Source: a virus. Taken from it: DNA of 64,000 bases. Made by a program: the position numbers and the translations under genes. Location: the IMG/VR virus record IMGVR_UViG_3300022602_004807, positions 1-64,000 of that record, one strand, 5' to 3'. Under the pieces are notes generated by a model. The model had not been told where the DNA came from. It did no database searches and worked only from the letters and a program-made list of their open reading frames with translations. This document shows positions 34,174-41,686 of the stretch, one piece after another; position 1 is the first letter of the stretch, and each line of letters opens with the position of its first letter.

Positions 34174-34756
34174 TGTGGCCTCCCTCCGTCAGGAAGGCCA
34201 GCAGGCGCTCGCCCAGCGTTTCGATCTCCGGGTATTCGCCCTTGAGCCGGCGCATGAAGGTGAACCACGTCTTGCGCTGGTCCTCGTCCTCGAAGATCAG
34301 GTTGTACTGCAGGCTGGTGGCACCCTGCCCCTTGCGCTCCTGCACCTGGGGCTCAGGTTCCCTTCCCATCACGGCGTCCACGTCGGCAAAGCCGAGCAGG
34401 TTCAGGTCGAAGCCGGTCAGCTCCAGATCCTTGACCTCGATGCGCAGGACGTCGAAGTCCCAGCCCGCCTCGATGGCCAGCTGGTTATCGGCGATCAGAT
34501 AGGTCCGCTTCTGTGCCGGTGTGAGCCCTGAGAGCTCGATGACCGGCACCTCCTGCATCTTGAGGTGCTTGGCAGCGGCGAGGCGGCCATGGCCTGCGAT
34601 GATGCCATTGTCCCCGTCCACGAGGATGGGAGCAGTCCAGCCGAATTCCTTGATGGAGGCGGCGATCTGCTCGACCTGTTCCTTGGGGTGCTTGCGGGCG
34701 TTGCGGATGTAGGGGGTCAGGTCGGAGACCTTGCGATACTGGACGGCGAGCGTCAT
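34160..34756 (-). CDS. ParB-like nuclease/CTPase-fold protein, paralogue B
   Basis: 198 aa from ATG at 34756 (ATGA overlap with paralogue A); the frame runs further upstream only as antisense-like junk. The ParB domain has YIRNARKHPKEQVEQIAASIKEFGW and GIIAGHGRLAAAKHL. The C-terminal module (NLIFEDEDQRKTWFTFMRRLK) is shared with paralogue A. In other phages such proteins often sit beside or are fused to DNA methylases, which suggests a DNA-modification link. Confidence 0.75.
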   Translation of the reverse strand: MTLAVQYRKVSDLTPYIRNARKHPKEQVEQIAASIKEFGWTAPILVDGDNGIIAGHGRLAAAKHLKMQEVPVIELSGLTPAQKRTYLIADNQLAIEAGWDFDVLRIEVKDLELTGFDLNLLGFADVDAVMGREPEPQVQERKGQGATSLQYNLIFEDEDQRKTWFTFMRRLKGEYPEIETLGERLLAFLTEGGHIAAR

Positions 34757-35373
34757 GCGGCACCTCCCTGTTTGACCCGGGCGAGGAAGGCGCAGATGCG
34801 GGCCGCAATGGTTGGGTGGGTGGGAAACTCCTGCTGCAGGCGGCGGATGAACTCGAACCACGCTTGCTGCTGCTCGGTGTTGTCGAAGGTGATGTTGAAC
34901 TTGATGGCTGGCGTCTTCCACGTCTGGACCGGGTCTTTGGCCTCCAGCATGGACAGGTCGAGGTTGCCGAGCAGGCTGAGGTCGATTCCCTCGTCCTTGA
35001 GCTCGGGCACCTCGATGGCCAGCGCATCGAAGTCCCAAGAGGCGTTGAGCGCGATCTGGTTGTCGGCCACCACGTAGGCGCGCTTTTGGGCCTCGGTCAG
35101 CCCATGCAGCTCGATTACGGGCACCTTGTCCATGCCCAGGAGCTTGGCGGCTGCCATGCGCCCATGCCCGGCGACGATGCCATTCTGGCCGTCGATCAGG
35201 ATGGGGTTGGTCCAGCCGAAGGTCTCGATGGACTTGGCGATGGCCGCAACCTGCTCGGGTGAGTGCGTCCGTGAATTGCGGGTGTAGGGCACGAGCTCGC
35301 TAAGCTTGCGATACTCGACCTTGAGGCGCCCGATAGGCTCTGCAAGTGTACTCGGTGATGGTTTCTTTGCCAT
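34753..35373 (-). CDS. ParB-like nuclease/CTPase-fold protein, paralogue A
   Basis: 206 aa from ATG at 35373; an in-frame TTG 15 bases earlier is possible. Clear tandem duplicate of the next gene: both have YRK(V/L)S(D/E)L.PY.RN.R.H, GHGR(L/M)AAAK, a central D.Q.A motif with (A/N)DNQ(L/I)A, and the C-terminal NI.F...(Q)..WF.F.RRL. It heads the five-gene unit and is transcribed divergently from 35496, with an operator palindrome between them. Confidence 0.75.
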   Translation of the reverse strand: MAKKPSPSTLAEPIGRLKVEYRKLSELVPYTRNSRTHSPEQVAAIAKSIETFGWTNPILIDGQNGIVAGHGRMAAAKLLGMDKVPVIELHGLTEAQKRAYVVADNQIALNASWDFDALAIEVPELKDEGIDLSLLGNLDLSMLEAKDPVQTWKTPAIKFNITFDNTEQQQAWFEFIRRLQQEFPTHPTIAARICAFLARVKQGGAA

Positions 35374-35397
35374 TACTCGACCCGTCAAAGAAAGTTC

Positions 35398-35488
35398 ATG
35401 AATTATCGGATATTTCCGACAAAGTTATTGACTGTGCCTGTGGGTAGGCCAGTATAGGTACATCGGAAACATGCTCACTGCCACGGAG
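35398..35488. promoter_or_regulatory. Divergent promoter region with TCGGA operator and leader box
   Basis: Operator TCGGATATTTCCGA at 35406-35419. Plus promoter: TTGACT 35428-35433, spacer 17-19, -10 near 35451-35458 (AGTATAGG). On the minus strand a GATAAT -10 (35398-35403) lies just beyond the operator, so a repressor bound there could shut the ParB/IbrA operon. Leader box CTGCCACGGAG 35478-35488 precedes the ATG at 35496. A half-site TCGGAA lies at 35463. Confidence 0.6.
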
Positions 35489-35495
35489 CCCAACG

Positions 35496-35951
35496 ATGAC
35501 CAAGATCTCCCCCCGCCGCGCAAAGACCCTCGCCGCCCGCGCCAGCCGTCGTGAGCTGGACGCCGCTCGCTTCTCCTCCGTCGTGAAGGCGATCACCCAC
35601 AAGCCGGTGTTCGTCGAAGCCGAAGATGGCCAGCGCATCCGCGTGTGGAGCGACTGCACGACCGACGCCGCCGGCCGCAAGGTGATCTCGCTGGACGTGG
35701 TCCGCGACGAAGACGTGCGCGCCTGGCTGCTGGGCAACCGGGTGACCTCGATCCGCGAGGGCCTGGAGTTCGTCCACGAGAAGTACGCTCGCGGCATGAT
35801 CCGCGACGGCTTCCTGCGCCCTGACAGCTGCGATCCGCATCAGCTCTGGATCACCGACAAGGCCGCCGAGCGCTTCAACCTGCCCCCTGTGATGGGCTGC
35901 AAGTTTCCGCCCGCCACCGGCACTGTCGGCCGCTTGGCTCAGGCCGCTTGA
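35496..35951 (+). CDS. Hypothetical early protein
   Basis: 151 aa. Basic N-terminus (KISPRRAKTLAARASRRELDAARF), then a mixed alpha/beta domain with two Cys. First gene of the plus-strand series, with its own promoter and CTGCCACGGAG leader eight bases before the ATG. It is followed after 10 bases by the Spo0J/RepB-type parB gene. No family recognised. Confidence 0.65.
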   Translation: MTKISPRRAKTLAARASRRELDAARFSSVVKAITHKPVFVEAEDGQRIRVWSDCTTDAAGRKVISLDVVRDEDVRAWLLGNRVTSIREGLEFVHEKYARGMIRDGFLRPDSCDPHQLWITDKAAERFNLPPVMGCKFPPATGTVGRLAQAA

Positions 35952-35961
35952 GGAGGGCGAG

Positions 35962-36831
35962 ATGCAGATCGAACACTGCCGCGTCCGGCCCAATCCCGAC
36001 CAGCCCCGCAAGACCTTCGACCGCCGCGAGCTCGAGGACCTCGCGGCCTCCATCAAGGAGAACGGCCTGCTCCAGCCGATCACCGTGCGCCCCCTCCATG
36101 GGGGCTATGAGATCATCGCGGGCGAGCGCAGGTGGCGCGCCCATGGGCTCCTGATCGAGCAGGGCTATGAGCCCGCCAAGATCGTGACCTGCAACGTCGT
36201 CGAAATGGACGACATGACCCGCGACATCGCCGCGATCATCGAGAACCTGCAGCGCGTCGACGTCCTGCCGCTCGAGGAGGGCCGGGCGTTCCAGCGGATG
36301 CTGGACCTGGGGATGAGCGTCGAGGAGCTGGCCAAGAAGCTCGGCCGGCCCGTGTGGCGCGTGGAGGAGCGGGTCAGGCTGATGAACCTCGACCCCGGCA
36401 TCCAGAAGCTGTGCGAGGGTGGCTTTGACCACCATGTTGCCCAAGAGATCGCCCGCCTGCCCCGCCATGCCGATCAGGTGGCGCTGGTGCAGATGTGGAA
36501 CCGTGGGTCGATCGTCGGATTCAAGGCGCTCAAGGCGGCGGTGAACGCCAAGCTCGAAGCCCTGTCCCAGAGCGATATGTTCGGAGACGCCCCGCGCGTC
36601 AGCGATGCCGACGTCGAGGTTGTGAGGTCCATGGAAGCCAAGATCGAACGCATGGCCGCCCTCGCCGCTGCTGGCTGGAAAGACGGTGAGTGCCTGGTCG
36701 CCAGCAAGGTCAGCCGTGACCGCGCCGCCCTGATGGCCGACAAGATCAAGGCCATGCGCTCTGCCCTGTTCGCCATGGAAGGCGATCTCAGAGCCGCTGC
36801 CGCTCAGGCCGAAATCGTCCTCGCCGCCTGA
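35962..36831 (+). CDS. ParB/RepB/Spo0J family protein
   Basis: 289 aa. The classic ParB motifs are present: GERRWRA (residues 54-60) and ENLQR (94-98), followed by a helix-turn-helix (MSVEELAKKLGRPVWRVEERVRLMNL). This is a true Spo0J-type layout, unlike the three shorter ParB-like proteins on the other strand. No parA or obvious parS array is nearby, so it may act as a DNA-binding regulator and not in partition. GAGGGCGAG precedes the ATG. Confidence 0.8.
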   Translation: MQIEHCRVRPNPDQPRKTFDRRELEDLAASIKENGLLQPITVRPLHGGYEIIAGERRWRAHGLLIEQGYEPAKIVTCNVVEMDDMTRDIAAIIENLQRVDVLPLEEGRAFQRMLDLGMSVEELAKKLGRPVWRVEERVRLMNLDPGIQKLCEGGFDHHVAQEIARLPRHADQVALVQMWNRGSIVGFKALKAAVNAKLEALSQSDMFGDAPRVSDADVEVVRSMEAKIERMAALAAAGWKDGECLVASKVSRDRAALMADKIKAMRSALFAMEGDLRAAAAQAEIVLAA

Positions 36832-36848
36832 GCGTCACGACCAATTCC

Positions 36849-36884
36849 CGCCCGCCTCCAGACGGCTTGATCAGGAGGCGGGCG
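36849..36884 (+). terminator. Hairpin after the parB-like gene
   Basis: Exact 11-base inverted repeat CGCCCGCCTCC / GGAGGCGGGCG with a 14-base loop, 17 bases after the stop. The T-run TTTTTT comes only at 36918-36923, behind a second small hairpin (CCGCA/TGCGG at 36894-36909). It may be a weak or composite terminator. Confidence 0.45.
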
Positions 36885-37048
36885 AGCTGTTGGCCGCAGG
36901 GCTTTGCGGTTGCTCTCTTTTTTGGGTCAAGGGGCAGAGCAGAGGCGAGCGCCCCCTCTGCTGAATTTTTCTCGAAGCCTTGAGTTTTTTAAGAGAAATC
37001 CGTCCCTCAAAAAGGTCGGAAATAGCCCCTTGAAATACTCGAAAGCAT

Positions 37049-37108
37049 TTGACCTGTGTCGGAGATTTCCTACTATAGATTTATAGGAAATAAGCTCTGC
37101 CACGGAGA
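37049..37108 (+). promoter_or_regulatory. Promoter with operator in its spacer and leader box
   Basis: -35 TTGACC 37049-37054; -10 in TACTATAGAT 37071-37080. Operator TCGGAGATTTCCTA 37059-37072 fills the spacer; a half-site TCGGAAATA lies at 37016. Leader TCTGCCACGGAGA 37096-37108 ends six bases before the ATG at 37115. The 283-base gap 36832-37114 otherwise holds only the hairpins above. Confidence 0.65.
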
Positions 37109-37114
37109 CCTAAG

Positions 37115-37303
37115 ATGACCGCAACCTTCCCCTTCAAGAACGAGATGCCTTCTCAGGAAGCCTTTGACCACATGAGCGATGCGGGGTTCTGCGACTGGTG
37201 GGATGCTTTCATTGAGCGTGTGCAGGCGCAGGCGACCAGCGAAGACGAAGTTGATGCCGCGTGCGCCGCTCGTGCGGACGCTGAAACTGCCCGTGGCTGG
37301 TGA
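37115..37303 (+). CDS. Small acidic early protein
   Basis: 62 aa, rich in Ala, Asp, Glu and Trp (MSDAGFCDWWDAFIERVQAQ). Immediately follows the promoter/leader, so it is the first product of this unit. Function unknown. Confidence 0.6.
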   Translation: MTATFPFKNEMPSQEAFDHMSDAGFCDWWDAFIERVQAQATSEDEVDAACAARADAETARGW

Positions 37304-37314
37304 GGGAGGCGACC

Positions 37315-37581
37315 ATGATGCCAGTCGGCCAAATCTTCACCCATCGTATCCTGCGCCCTTGGGTCTCCGAGGGTGTCAGGGGCACCGAGATCGCCACCTA
37401 CCGCTGCCGGGTGACCCGGCGCAACCAGTGGCAGATCGAGTTCGAGAACCTTGAGCGCCTTTCGGTCGAGGATCCCCTGCCCGGCACCGATGGCGCCCTG
37501 TCCCCCGGCGGCGGCATGACCGTCGCCTGGGCGAAGAAGCTGATCGAACGTGGGCTGATCCTGCTTGAGGAGGGCCTGTGA
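37315..37581 (+). CDS. Small hypothetical protein
   Basis: 88 aa from ATG at 37315 with AGGGAGG upstream; a GTG in frame at 37300 overlaps the previous stop and is less likely. It contains a central strand-rich segment (EIATYRCRVTRRNQWQIEFENLERL). Ends in TGATG overlap with the methylase gene, which suggests coupling. No family recognised. Confidence 0.6.
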   Translation: MMPVGQIFTHRILRPWVSEGVRGTEIATYRCRVTRRNQWQIEFENLERLSVEDPLPGTDGALSPGGGMTVAWAKKLIERGLILLEEGL

Positions 37582-38309
37582 TGCTCGACCTGTTCTCCCC
37601 GCTCAAGACGGACGTGCGGCTGGCCAAGCGCCCGCTGCGCGTCTTAATTGGCTGCGAGTTCTCCGGCGTTGTTCGGAGAGCCTTCGATGCCCTGGGCCAT
37701 GATGCTTGGTCCTGCGACCTGCTCAAGGCCGAAGACGGCTCCAACAAGCATCTGGTGGGCGACGTCCGCCAATTCCTCGGGATGGGCTGGGACCTGCTGT
37801 TCCTCGCTCATCCGCCCTGCACCCGCCTCTGCCTGTCTGGCGTTCGGTGGCTGCATGTTCCGCCGCCGGGCAAGACGCTCGAGCAAATGTGGGCCGAGCT
37901 CGACGAGGCCGCAGCTCTGTTCTCGGACTGCTGGAACGCGGACCAGACCCACGGGATTCCGCGAGTGGCTGTCGAGAACCCGATCATGCACCGCCATGCG
38001 CGGGAGCGGATCAAGAACTACCCGACCAAGGACCAGATGCAGACCGTCCAGCCATGGTGGTTTGGGGAGGAGGCCTTCAAGGCGACAACCCTGCACCTCA
38101 AGGGCCTACCTCCCCTCGCTCCCACCCAGCGGCTCGAACCGCCCAAGCCCGGCTCTGCCGAGCATAAGGCGTGGTCTTGGATCCATCTTATGCCGCGCGG
38201 CCCCAATCGCTGGAAGCTGCGGAGCCGGACGTTTCAGGGCGTTGCCGAGGCCATGGCGATGCAGTGGGGCGGCTACGTCGAAGAACTCAACCTGTTTCGG
38301 AGAGGTTGA
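37581..38309 (+). CDS. C5-cytosine DNA methyltransferase-like protein
   Basis: 242 aa from ATG at 37581. The sequence begins with a SAM-site-like CEFSGVVRRAFDALGHDAWSCDLL. The PPC catalytic motif is present (FLAHPPCTRLCLSG), as is ENP (VAVENPIM). A C-terminal RTFQGVAEAMAMQWGGYV resembles the terminal motifs that close the fold. It lacks a long target-recognition domain, and motif I departs from FxGxG, so activity should be tested. It is convergent with a minus-strand gene two bases away. Confidence 0.7.
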   Translation: MLDLFSPLKTDVRLAKRPLRVLIGCEFSGVVRRAFDALGHDAWSCDLLKAEDGSNKHLVGDVRQFLGMGWDLLFLAHPPCTRLCLSGVRWLHVPPPGKTLEQMWAELDEAAALFSDCWNADQTHGIPRVAVENPIMHRHARERIKNYPTKDQMQTVQPWWFGEEAFKATTLHLKGLPPLAPTQRLEPPKPGSAEHKAWSWIHLMPRGPNRWKLRSRTFQGVAEAMAMQWGGYVEELNLFRRG

Positions 38310-38311
38310 GT

Positions 38312-38686
38312 TTAGGGAGCAGGCTCAGCTGGCGGGGGCGCGACGGCCTCGATCTTCGCTTTGATAGCTGCAAGTTCGTCAGCAGCCTGGCCGATGCGCG
38401 GATCTTCCTGACCGGCGGCGGCGAGCTTGGCGGCCACGTCGGCATGAAGGGCGATGAGGCGATCCACGGCGGGAGCGATGCCGGAGACTGTGGCCTGGAG
38501 ATCGTCGATGCGAGCCATGATGTTGGTCCTTTCAGCGTGAAGGGTGTTGGCAAACTCCTCTCGGAGCGCCGTGATGATCTGGGCTATTTCGCCGTGAACG
38601 CGGTCGATGTCGCCGGTGGGAACCAGCCGAGGCCGTTGTAGGCGGCAACGGAAGCAGGTGCAGGCGTCGGCGTGCTCGTCCTGCAT
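38312..38686 (-). CDS. Coiled-coil hypothetical protein
   Basis: 124 aa from ATG at 38686, with AAGGAA eight bases upstream. N-terminal CTCFRCRL cysteine cluster, then a long helix (HGEIAQIITALREEFANTL to KAKIEAVA) and a Pro/Ala tail. Third gene of a small minus-strand island. Possibly a small membrane- or tail-associated coiled coil, but nothing specific is recognised. Confidence 0.55.
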   Translation of the reverse strand: MQDEHADACTCFRCRLQRPRLVPTGDIDRVHGEIAQIITALREEFANTLHAERTNIMARIDDLQATVSGIAPAVDRLIALHADVAAKLAAAGQEDPRIGQAADELAAIKAKIEAVAPPPAEPAP

Positions 38687-38702
38687 CTCGACAATTCCTT
38701 GA

Positions 38703-39032
38703 TTATCGCTCGGGCGGATAAGGCGCGTAGGGAGCCGGCGGGCGGGTCGGTGGTCCAAGGGCAATCTTGGTCGCTTCCTCGCCCTTCAACCAGCGCCGGA
38801 CCTCTTCCGCGAAAATGTTGTCGGCCAAAGGGTCGATGAAGACCCGATCCTTGGGTGTATGCCGCAGGGCCGGCAGGGTGTCGGCGCTGAGGTACTGCCA
38901 GATGACGGTGTAGGCGAGCCGCTCGCTGCGATTCCTGAGATCCTGGAACAGGCGCGTGCGGCGTTCGTGCGACTGCACGATCAACCAGAGCGGCTTGCCG
39001 TCATCCGGCAGGGAGCTGGCAAAGCTGGTCAT
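38703..39032 (-). CDS. Hypothetical protein of the minus-strand island
   Basis: 109 aa, basic and aromatic (RRTRLFQDLRNRSERLAYTVIWQYLSADTL) with a Pro-rich C-terminus ending PPAPYAPYPPER. The start overlaps the previous stop (ATGA), so it is coupled to the 62-aa membrane protein. No family recognised. Confidence 0.55.
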   Translation of the reverse strand: MTSFASSLPDDGKPLWLIVQSHERRTRLFQDLRNRSERLAYTVIWQYLSADTLPALRHTPKDRVFIDPLADNIFAEEVRRWLKGEEATKIALGPPTRPPAPYAPYPPER

Positions 39033-39217
39033 TCGAGTCCGAGCTCAACAAGGATTCCGAGAGAGGCGACGATCCACGTCAGGACGATCAGTCCGGCGAG
39101 GACGACAATCTTGCGTTTTGGCACCGGGTCATCCTCACAGGGCGACATCGACAGTTCCGGCCACCAGCAATCCTGAGCCTTGTAGAGGCTGCCGCAGTGC
39201 TCGCAGGGATGCCTCAT
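39029..39217 (-). CDS. Small Cys-pair membrane protein
   Basis: 62 aa. N-terminal CEHCGSLYKAQDC (possible zinc site), then one membrane segment (residues 36-57, KIVVLAGLIVLTWIVASLGILV). First gene of the minus-strand island and divergent from 39327 across a region with two operator palindromes. Confidence 0.6.
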   Translation of the reverse strand: MRHPCEHCGSLYKAQDCWWPELSMSPCEDDPVPKRKIVVLAGLIVLTWIVASLGILVELGLE

Positions 39218-39234
39218 TTTCCTTGCCCTTGAAG

Positions 39235-39320
39235 TCGGATATATCCGATAAGCACTTTACCGTGCCTGCCGATATGGTAGATTGCTTTATCGGATTTATC
39301 CGATCTTCTGCCACGGAGAC
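39235..39320. promoter_or_regulatory. Divergent promoter region with two operators and leader box
   Basis: Two palindromes: TCGGATATATCCGA 39235-39248 and TCGGATTTATCCGA 39290-39303, 55 bases apart. Plus promoter: TTTACC 39256-39261, 16-base spacer, TAGATT 39278-39283, lying between the operators. Leader TCTGCCACGGAGAC 39307-39320 precedes ATG 39327. The first operator is 18 bases from the minus-strand start at 39217, so both directions could be controlled. Confidence 0.65.
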
Positions 39321-39326
39321 AAGACC

Positions 39327-39695
39327 ATGAAAACCTACCTGCCCATCGTGACCTACGGATCCGAGCGGTATTTCCCGGAGACCAAGGTCAGCTACAGCCG
39401 CGATGACGCGAAGGACGATGTCTGGACCGGCCAGTTCGACGAGATCCATTCGGTGATCGAGGTCGACCTGACCACCGGCACCGCCATCGACGTGCTGCCC
39501 GAAATCATTGAGGAGCTGGCCTCCCGCTCATTCGCCAAGTGCCAGACGCCGCACGACGCCTTGGCCGAGGCCATGGAGGAAGCCGGTCACGAGTTCTACG
39601 GGGCCGACGAGCGCCGCCGGGAGCAGCAGCATTGGGATCGCGTCAACTTCGAGATGCAGCTCGCCAAAGACCGGCGCGCTGGCCTTGAGCCTTGA
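39327..39695 (+). CDS. Hypothetical early protein
   Basis: 122 aa from ATG at 39327, seven bases after the leader box. It is acidic, with helical C-terminal half (ALAEAMEEAGHEFYGADERRREQQHWDR). First of an operon running to about 43069, in which most genes overlap or nearly touch. No family recognised. Confidence 0.6.
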   Translation: MKTYLPIVTYGSERYFPETKVSYSRDDAKDDVWTGQFDEIHSVIEVDLTTGTAIDVLPEIIEELASRSFAKCQTPHDALAEAMEEAGHEFYGADERRREQQHWDRVNFEMQLAKDRRAGLEP

Positions 39696-39705
39696 GGAGG
39701 TCACC

Positions 39706-40473
39706 ATGTCCGCGAAAGAGAACCTCCTCCGCCGCCTGAAGGCGTTACTTGCCAAGACCGTCGAGAACGGTGCGTCCGAAGCCGAAGCGATGTCCGCTCT
39801 GGCCAAGGCCCAAGAGATCATGCAGGCCCACGGCCTGAGCCAAGAAGCGATCGAGGCCGAGGCCTTCGTCGAGCAGCTGATCGAGAAGCGCGCCGCCCGC
39901 AAGTATGCGTGGCATAAGGACATCGCCTATGGCGTCGGCTGCTTCACCGGCACCTACCCCTACATGCGCGAGGGCTATCAGGTCGTGTTCGCCGGGCGCG
40001 AGACCGCGACGATGTTCGCTGGCTGGCTCTGCGATGCGCTCGACGGCTTTGTGACCCGCAACGCCCTCGCCTACCTCAACGAGGCAGGTGGGGCGCGGGC
40101 CACCGGCACCAAGCGCAGCGTCTATGTGCCCGGGCAGGCCGATATGTTCGGCTCGTCCGCAGTCGTGAAGCGTGACCCCGAGACCGACTACCAGCGCCAG
40201 CAGCGCCTGCAGGCTTTCGCGATTGGCGTGTGCCAGCGCGTCACCCAGCGGCTCCGCGATCTGTCGACCACCGAATCCATGGAGCAGCGCAGGCTCGCCC
40301 AGAAGCGCCTGGAGGAGCAGGGCATGTCGTTTCAGCAGCGACGCAGCCATGGCCCTGACATCCGAGACCGTGCCGCCTACGAGGCCGGGCAGCGCGTTGG
40401 CGACAAGGCCACGTTCAACCGCCCGGTGGGTGGTGGAGCCGGTGGCGCACCACTTCAGATCGGGAGGGCATGA
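39706..40473 (+). CDS. DUF2786 domain protein
   Basis: 255 aa from ATG at 39706 with GAGGAGG upstream. The N-terminal 40 residues (LLRRLKALLAKTVENGASEAEAMSALAKAQEIMQAHGLS) are the DUF2786 signature, followed by the usual accompanying domain (YAWHKDIAYGVGCFTG, VFAGRETATMFAGWLCDAL). The C-terminus is Arg/Gln-rich. Common in phages and plasmids; function unknown. Confidence 0.8.
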   Translation: MSAKENLLRRLKALLAKTVENGASEAEAMSALAKAQEIMQAHGLSQEAIEAEAFVEQLIEKRAARKYAWHKDIAYGVGCFTGTYPYMREGYQVVFAGRETATMFAGWLCDALDGFVTRNALAYLNEAGGARATGTKRSVYVPGQADMFGSSAVVKRDPETDYQRQQRLQAFAIGVCQRVTQRLRDLSTTESMEQRRLAQKRLEEQGMSFQQRRSHGPDIRDRAAYEAGQRVGDKATFNRPVGGGAGGAPLQIGRA

Positions 40474-40754
40474 TGACTGTGACCGAAATGGACGCAGACC
40501 TTGAGGACGCGCGCAGCTTCCTCTCGGTCACCCGGTTCGAGGTTCGCCGTTGCGAGCACGAGACCGTGACCAGCACCGCCCTGTGGGTGTTCGACGATGG
40601 CCGACAGATAGCCTGCATCGTGCGCAACGAGGGCAGCCTGTCCAAGTACCGCTGGCGCGCGAACAAGATGCGCAACAGCCAGCCGATCACCGAGATGCCG
40701 TTCCAGACGCTTGCGGGCGCCTGTGCCTACGTCATCGACTGCTGCGGGAGGTGA
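40470..40754 (+). CDS. Hypothetical protein
   Basis: 94 aa, starting at ATG overlapping the previous stop (ATGA), with GGGAGGG upstream. Alternating strands and two Cys near the N-terminal part plus CC near the end. No family recognised. Confidence 0.6.
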   Translation: MMTVTEMDADLEDARSFLSVTRFEVRRCEHETVTSTALWVFDDGRQIACIVRNEGSLSKYRWRANKMRNSQPITEMPFQTLAGACAYVIDCCGR

Positions 40755-40756
40755 GC

Positions 40757-40960
40757 ATGGCTTGGGCTATCGAAACTCGCTTCACCTACGGCTGGGAGAA
40801 CGTCTTCCGTGAGGATGAAAAGCTGGTCACCTTTCCAAATTTTGAGGCGGCCGAGGACGCGCTCGACGATCACCTTGCCGATCTGCACGACGCCTTCCTG
40901 CGGCGTGAGATCGAAGATTACAGCGCAGGCGACTATCGCATCAGGGAGGTAGAGCCATGA
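40757..40960 (+). CDS. Small acidic protein
   Basis: 67 aa from ATG at 40757 with GGGAGGTG upstream. Aromatic N-terminus (WAIETRFTYGWENVF), acidic helix with DHLADLHDAFLRREIEDY. Ends in ATGA overlap with the following membrane protein. Function unknown. Confidence 0.6.
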   Translation: MAWAIETRFTYGWENVFREDEKLVTFPNFEAAEDALDDHLADLHDAFLRREIEDYSAGDYRIREVEP

Positions 40961-41160
40961 CCCCATGGATCGCCTGCGGCACCGTCCTGTTCCTGATGCC
41001 CATCGTGCTTTGCTACTGGCGCTACGGGTCGATCGACGATGAAGCGTTCACCCGCTTCATGGCCGGCCTGTCTCTGCTCGACCATCTGCGACTGGTCAAT
41101 GTCGTTCGCCTGGGCGGCGCAATGGCGCTGTTCGGGTTCCTGTCCCTGTTTCTTCGCTGA
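40957..41160 (+). CDS. Small membrane protein
   Basis: 67 aa with two hydrophobic segments (residues 4-20 and about 48-65). Start overlaps the previous stop (ATGA). It may be an early inner-membrane protein involved in host takeover or exclusion, but this is conjecture. Confidence 0.6.
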   Translation: MTPWIACGTVLFLMPIVLCYWRYGSIDDEAFTRFMAGLSLLDHLRLVNVVRLGGAMALFGFLSLFLR

Positions 41161-41170
41161 GGAGGAACCG

Positions 41171-41362
41171 ATGCCCAAGAAGAAAGTCGTCGAAGTCATT
41201 GTCAAGCTGCGTGTACCGGCGTGGATGACCCCAAGCGAGGCGCGGCGCGAGGTGCGCACCCTCATCAATGAGCAGTGCAACTTCATGGCCTACGGGCCGG
41301 GATATGCCGATGTGTGCGTCCGAGCAGCCAGCGTTAAGTCAGCCAAGAGGAGCGCAAAATGA
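41171..41362 (+). CDS. Small basic protein
   Basis: 63 aa from ATG at 41171 with GAGGAGGAA upstream. N-terminal Lys-rich strand (PKKKVVEVIVKLRVPAWMTPSEARREVR) and C-terminal basic tail. Ends in ATGA overlap. Function unknown. Confidence 0.55.
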   Translation: MPKKKVVEVIVKLRVPAWMTPSEARREVRTLINEQCNFMAYGPGYADVCVRAASVKSAKRSAK

Positions 41363-41613
41363 AAGTTTATCGGATCATCTGGCACAGCGACGTCGTCGAC
41401 TTCTACGAGACGCTGGCCGAGGCCAAGCGCGCTGCCCGGGTGGGCGCTGACCGTGTTCGCATGACCGTCGAGGTCGACGAGGTCTTCGTCCGTCAGGACA
41501 TCGGCGGGCGTGAGCTCGCGGTGAAGATGCTCAACGACGCCGGTTGGATCGAGCGTGAGCAGGTGGTGTTCACCGCCCGGCCTAAAGACCCAGCCGACAT
41601 GGAGCCGGCGTGA
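41359..41613 (+). CDS. Hypothetical protein
   Basis: 84 aa, start overlapping the previous stop (ATGA). Alternating strand/helix pattern (MKVYRIIWHSDVVDFYETLAEAKRAARV) as in small ferredoxin-like folds. Last gene before an internal leader box at 41668. Function unknown. Confidence 0.55.
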   Translation: MKVYRIIWHSDVVDFYETLAEAKRAARVGADRVRMTVEVDEVFVRQDIGGRELAVKMLNDAGWIEREQVVFTARPKDPADMEPA

Positions 41614-41667
41614 ACCCAGCGGCGTGTCGGAGCTCTGGCCCCGGCAGTCCGAAGGGCTCACCCTTCA

Positions 41668-41680
41668 TCTGCCACGGAGA
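41668..41680 (+). promoter_or_regulatory. Internal TCTGCCACGGAGA leader box
   Basis: Exact copy of the leader seen after promoters at 37096 and 39307, six bases before ATG 41687. I see no convincing promoter or full operator palindrome in the 73-base gap 41614-41686, only a GTCGGAG half-site near 41627. The box may therefore work in translation rather than transcription. Confidence 0.6.
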
Positions 41681-41686
41681 ACAACC

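Noticed and set aside
36904-37086. 60-codon plus frame before the promoter at 37049
   Set aside because: It spans the promoter and operator, has no ribosome site and no sensible composition.
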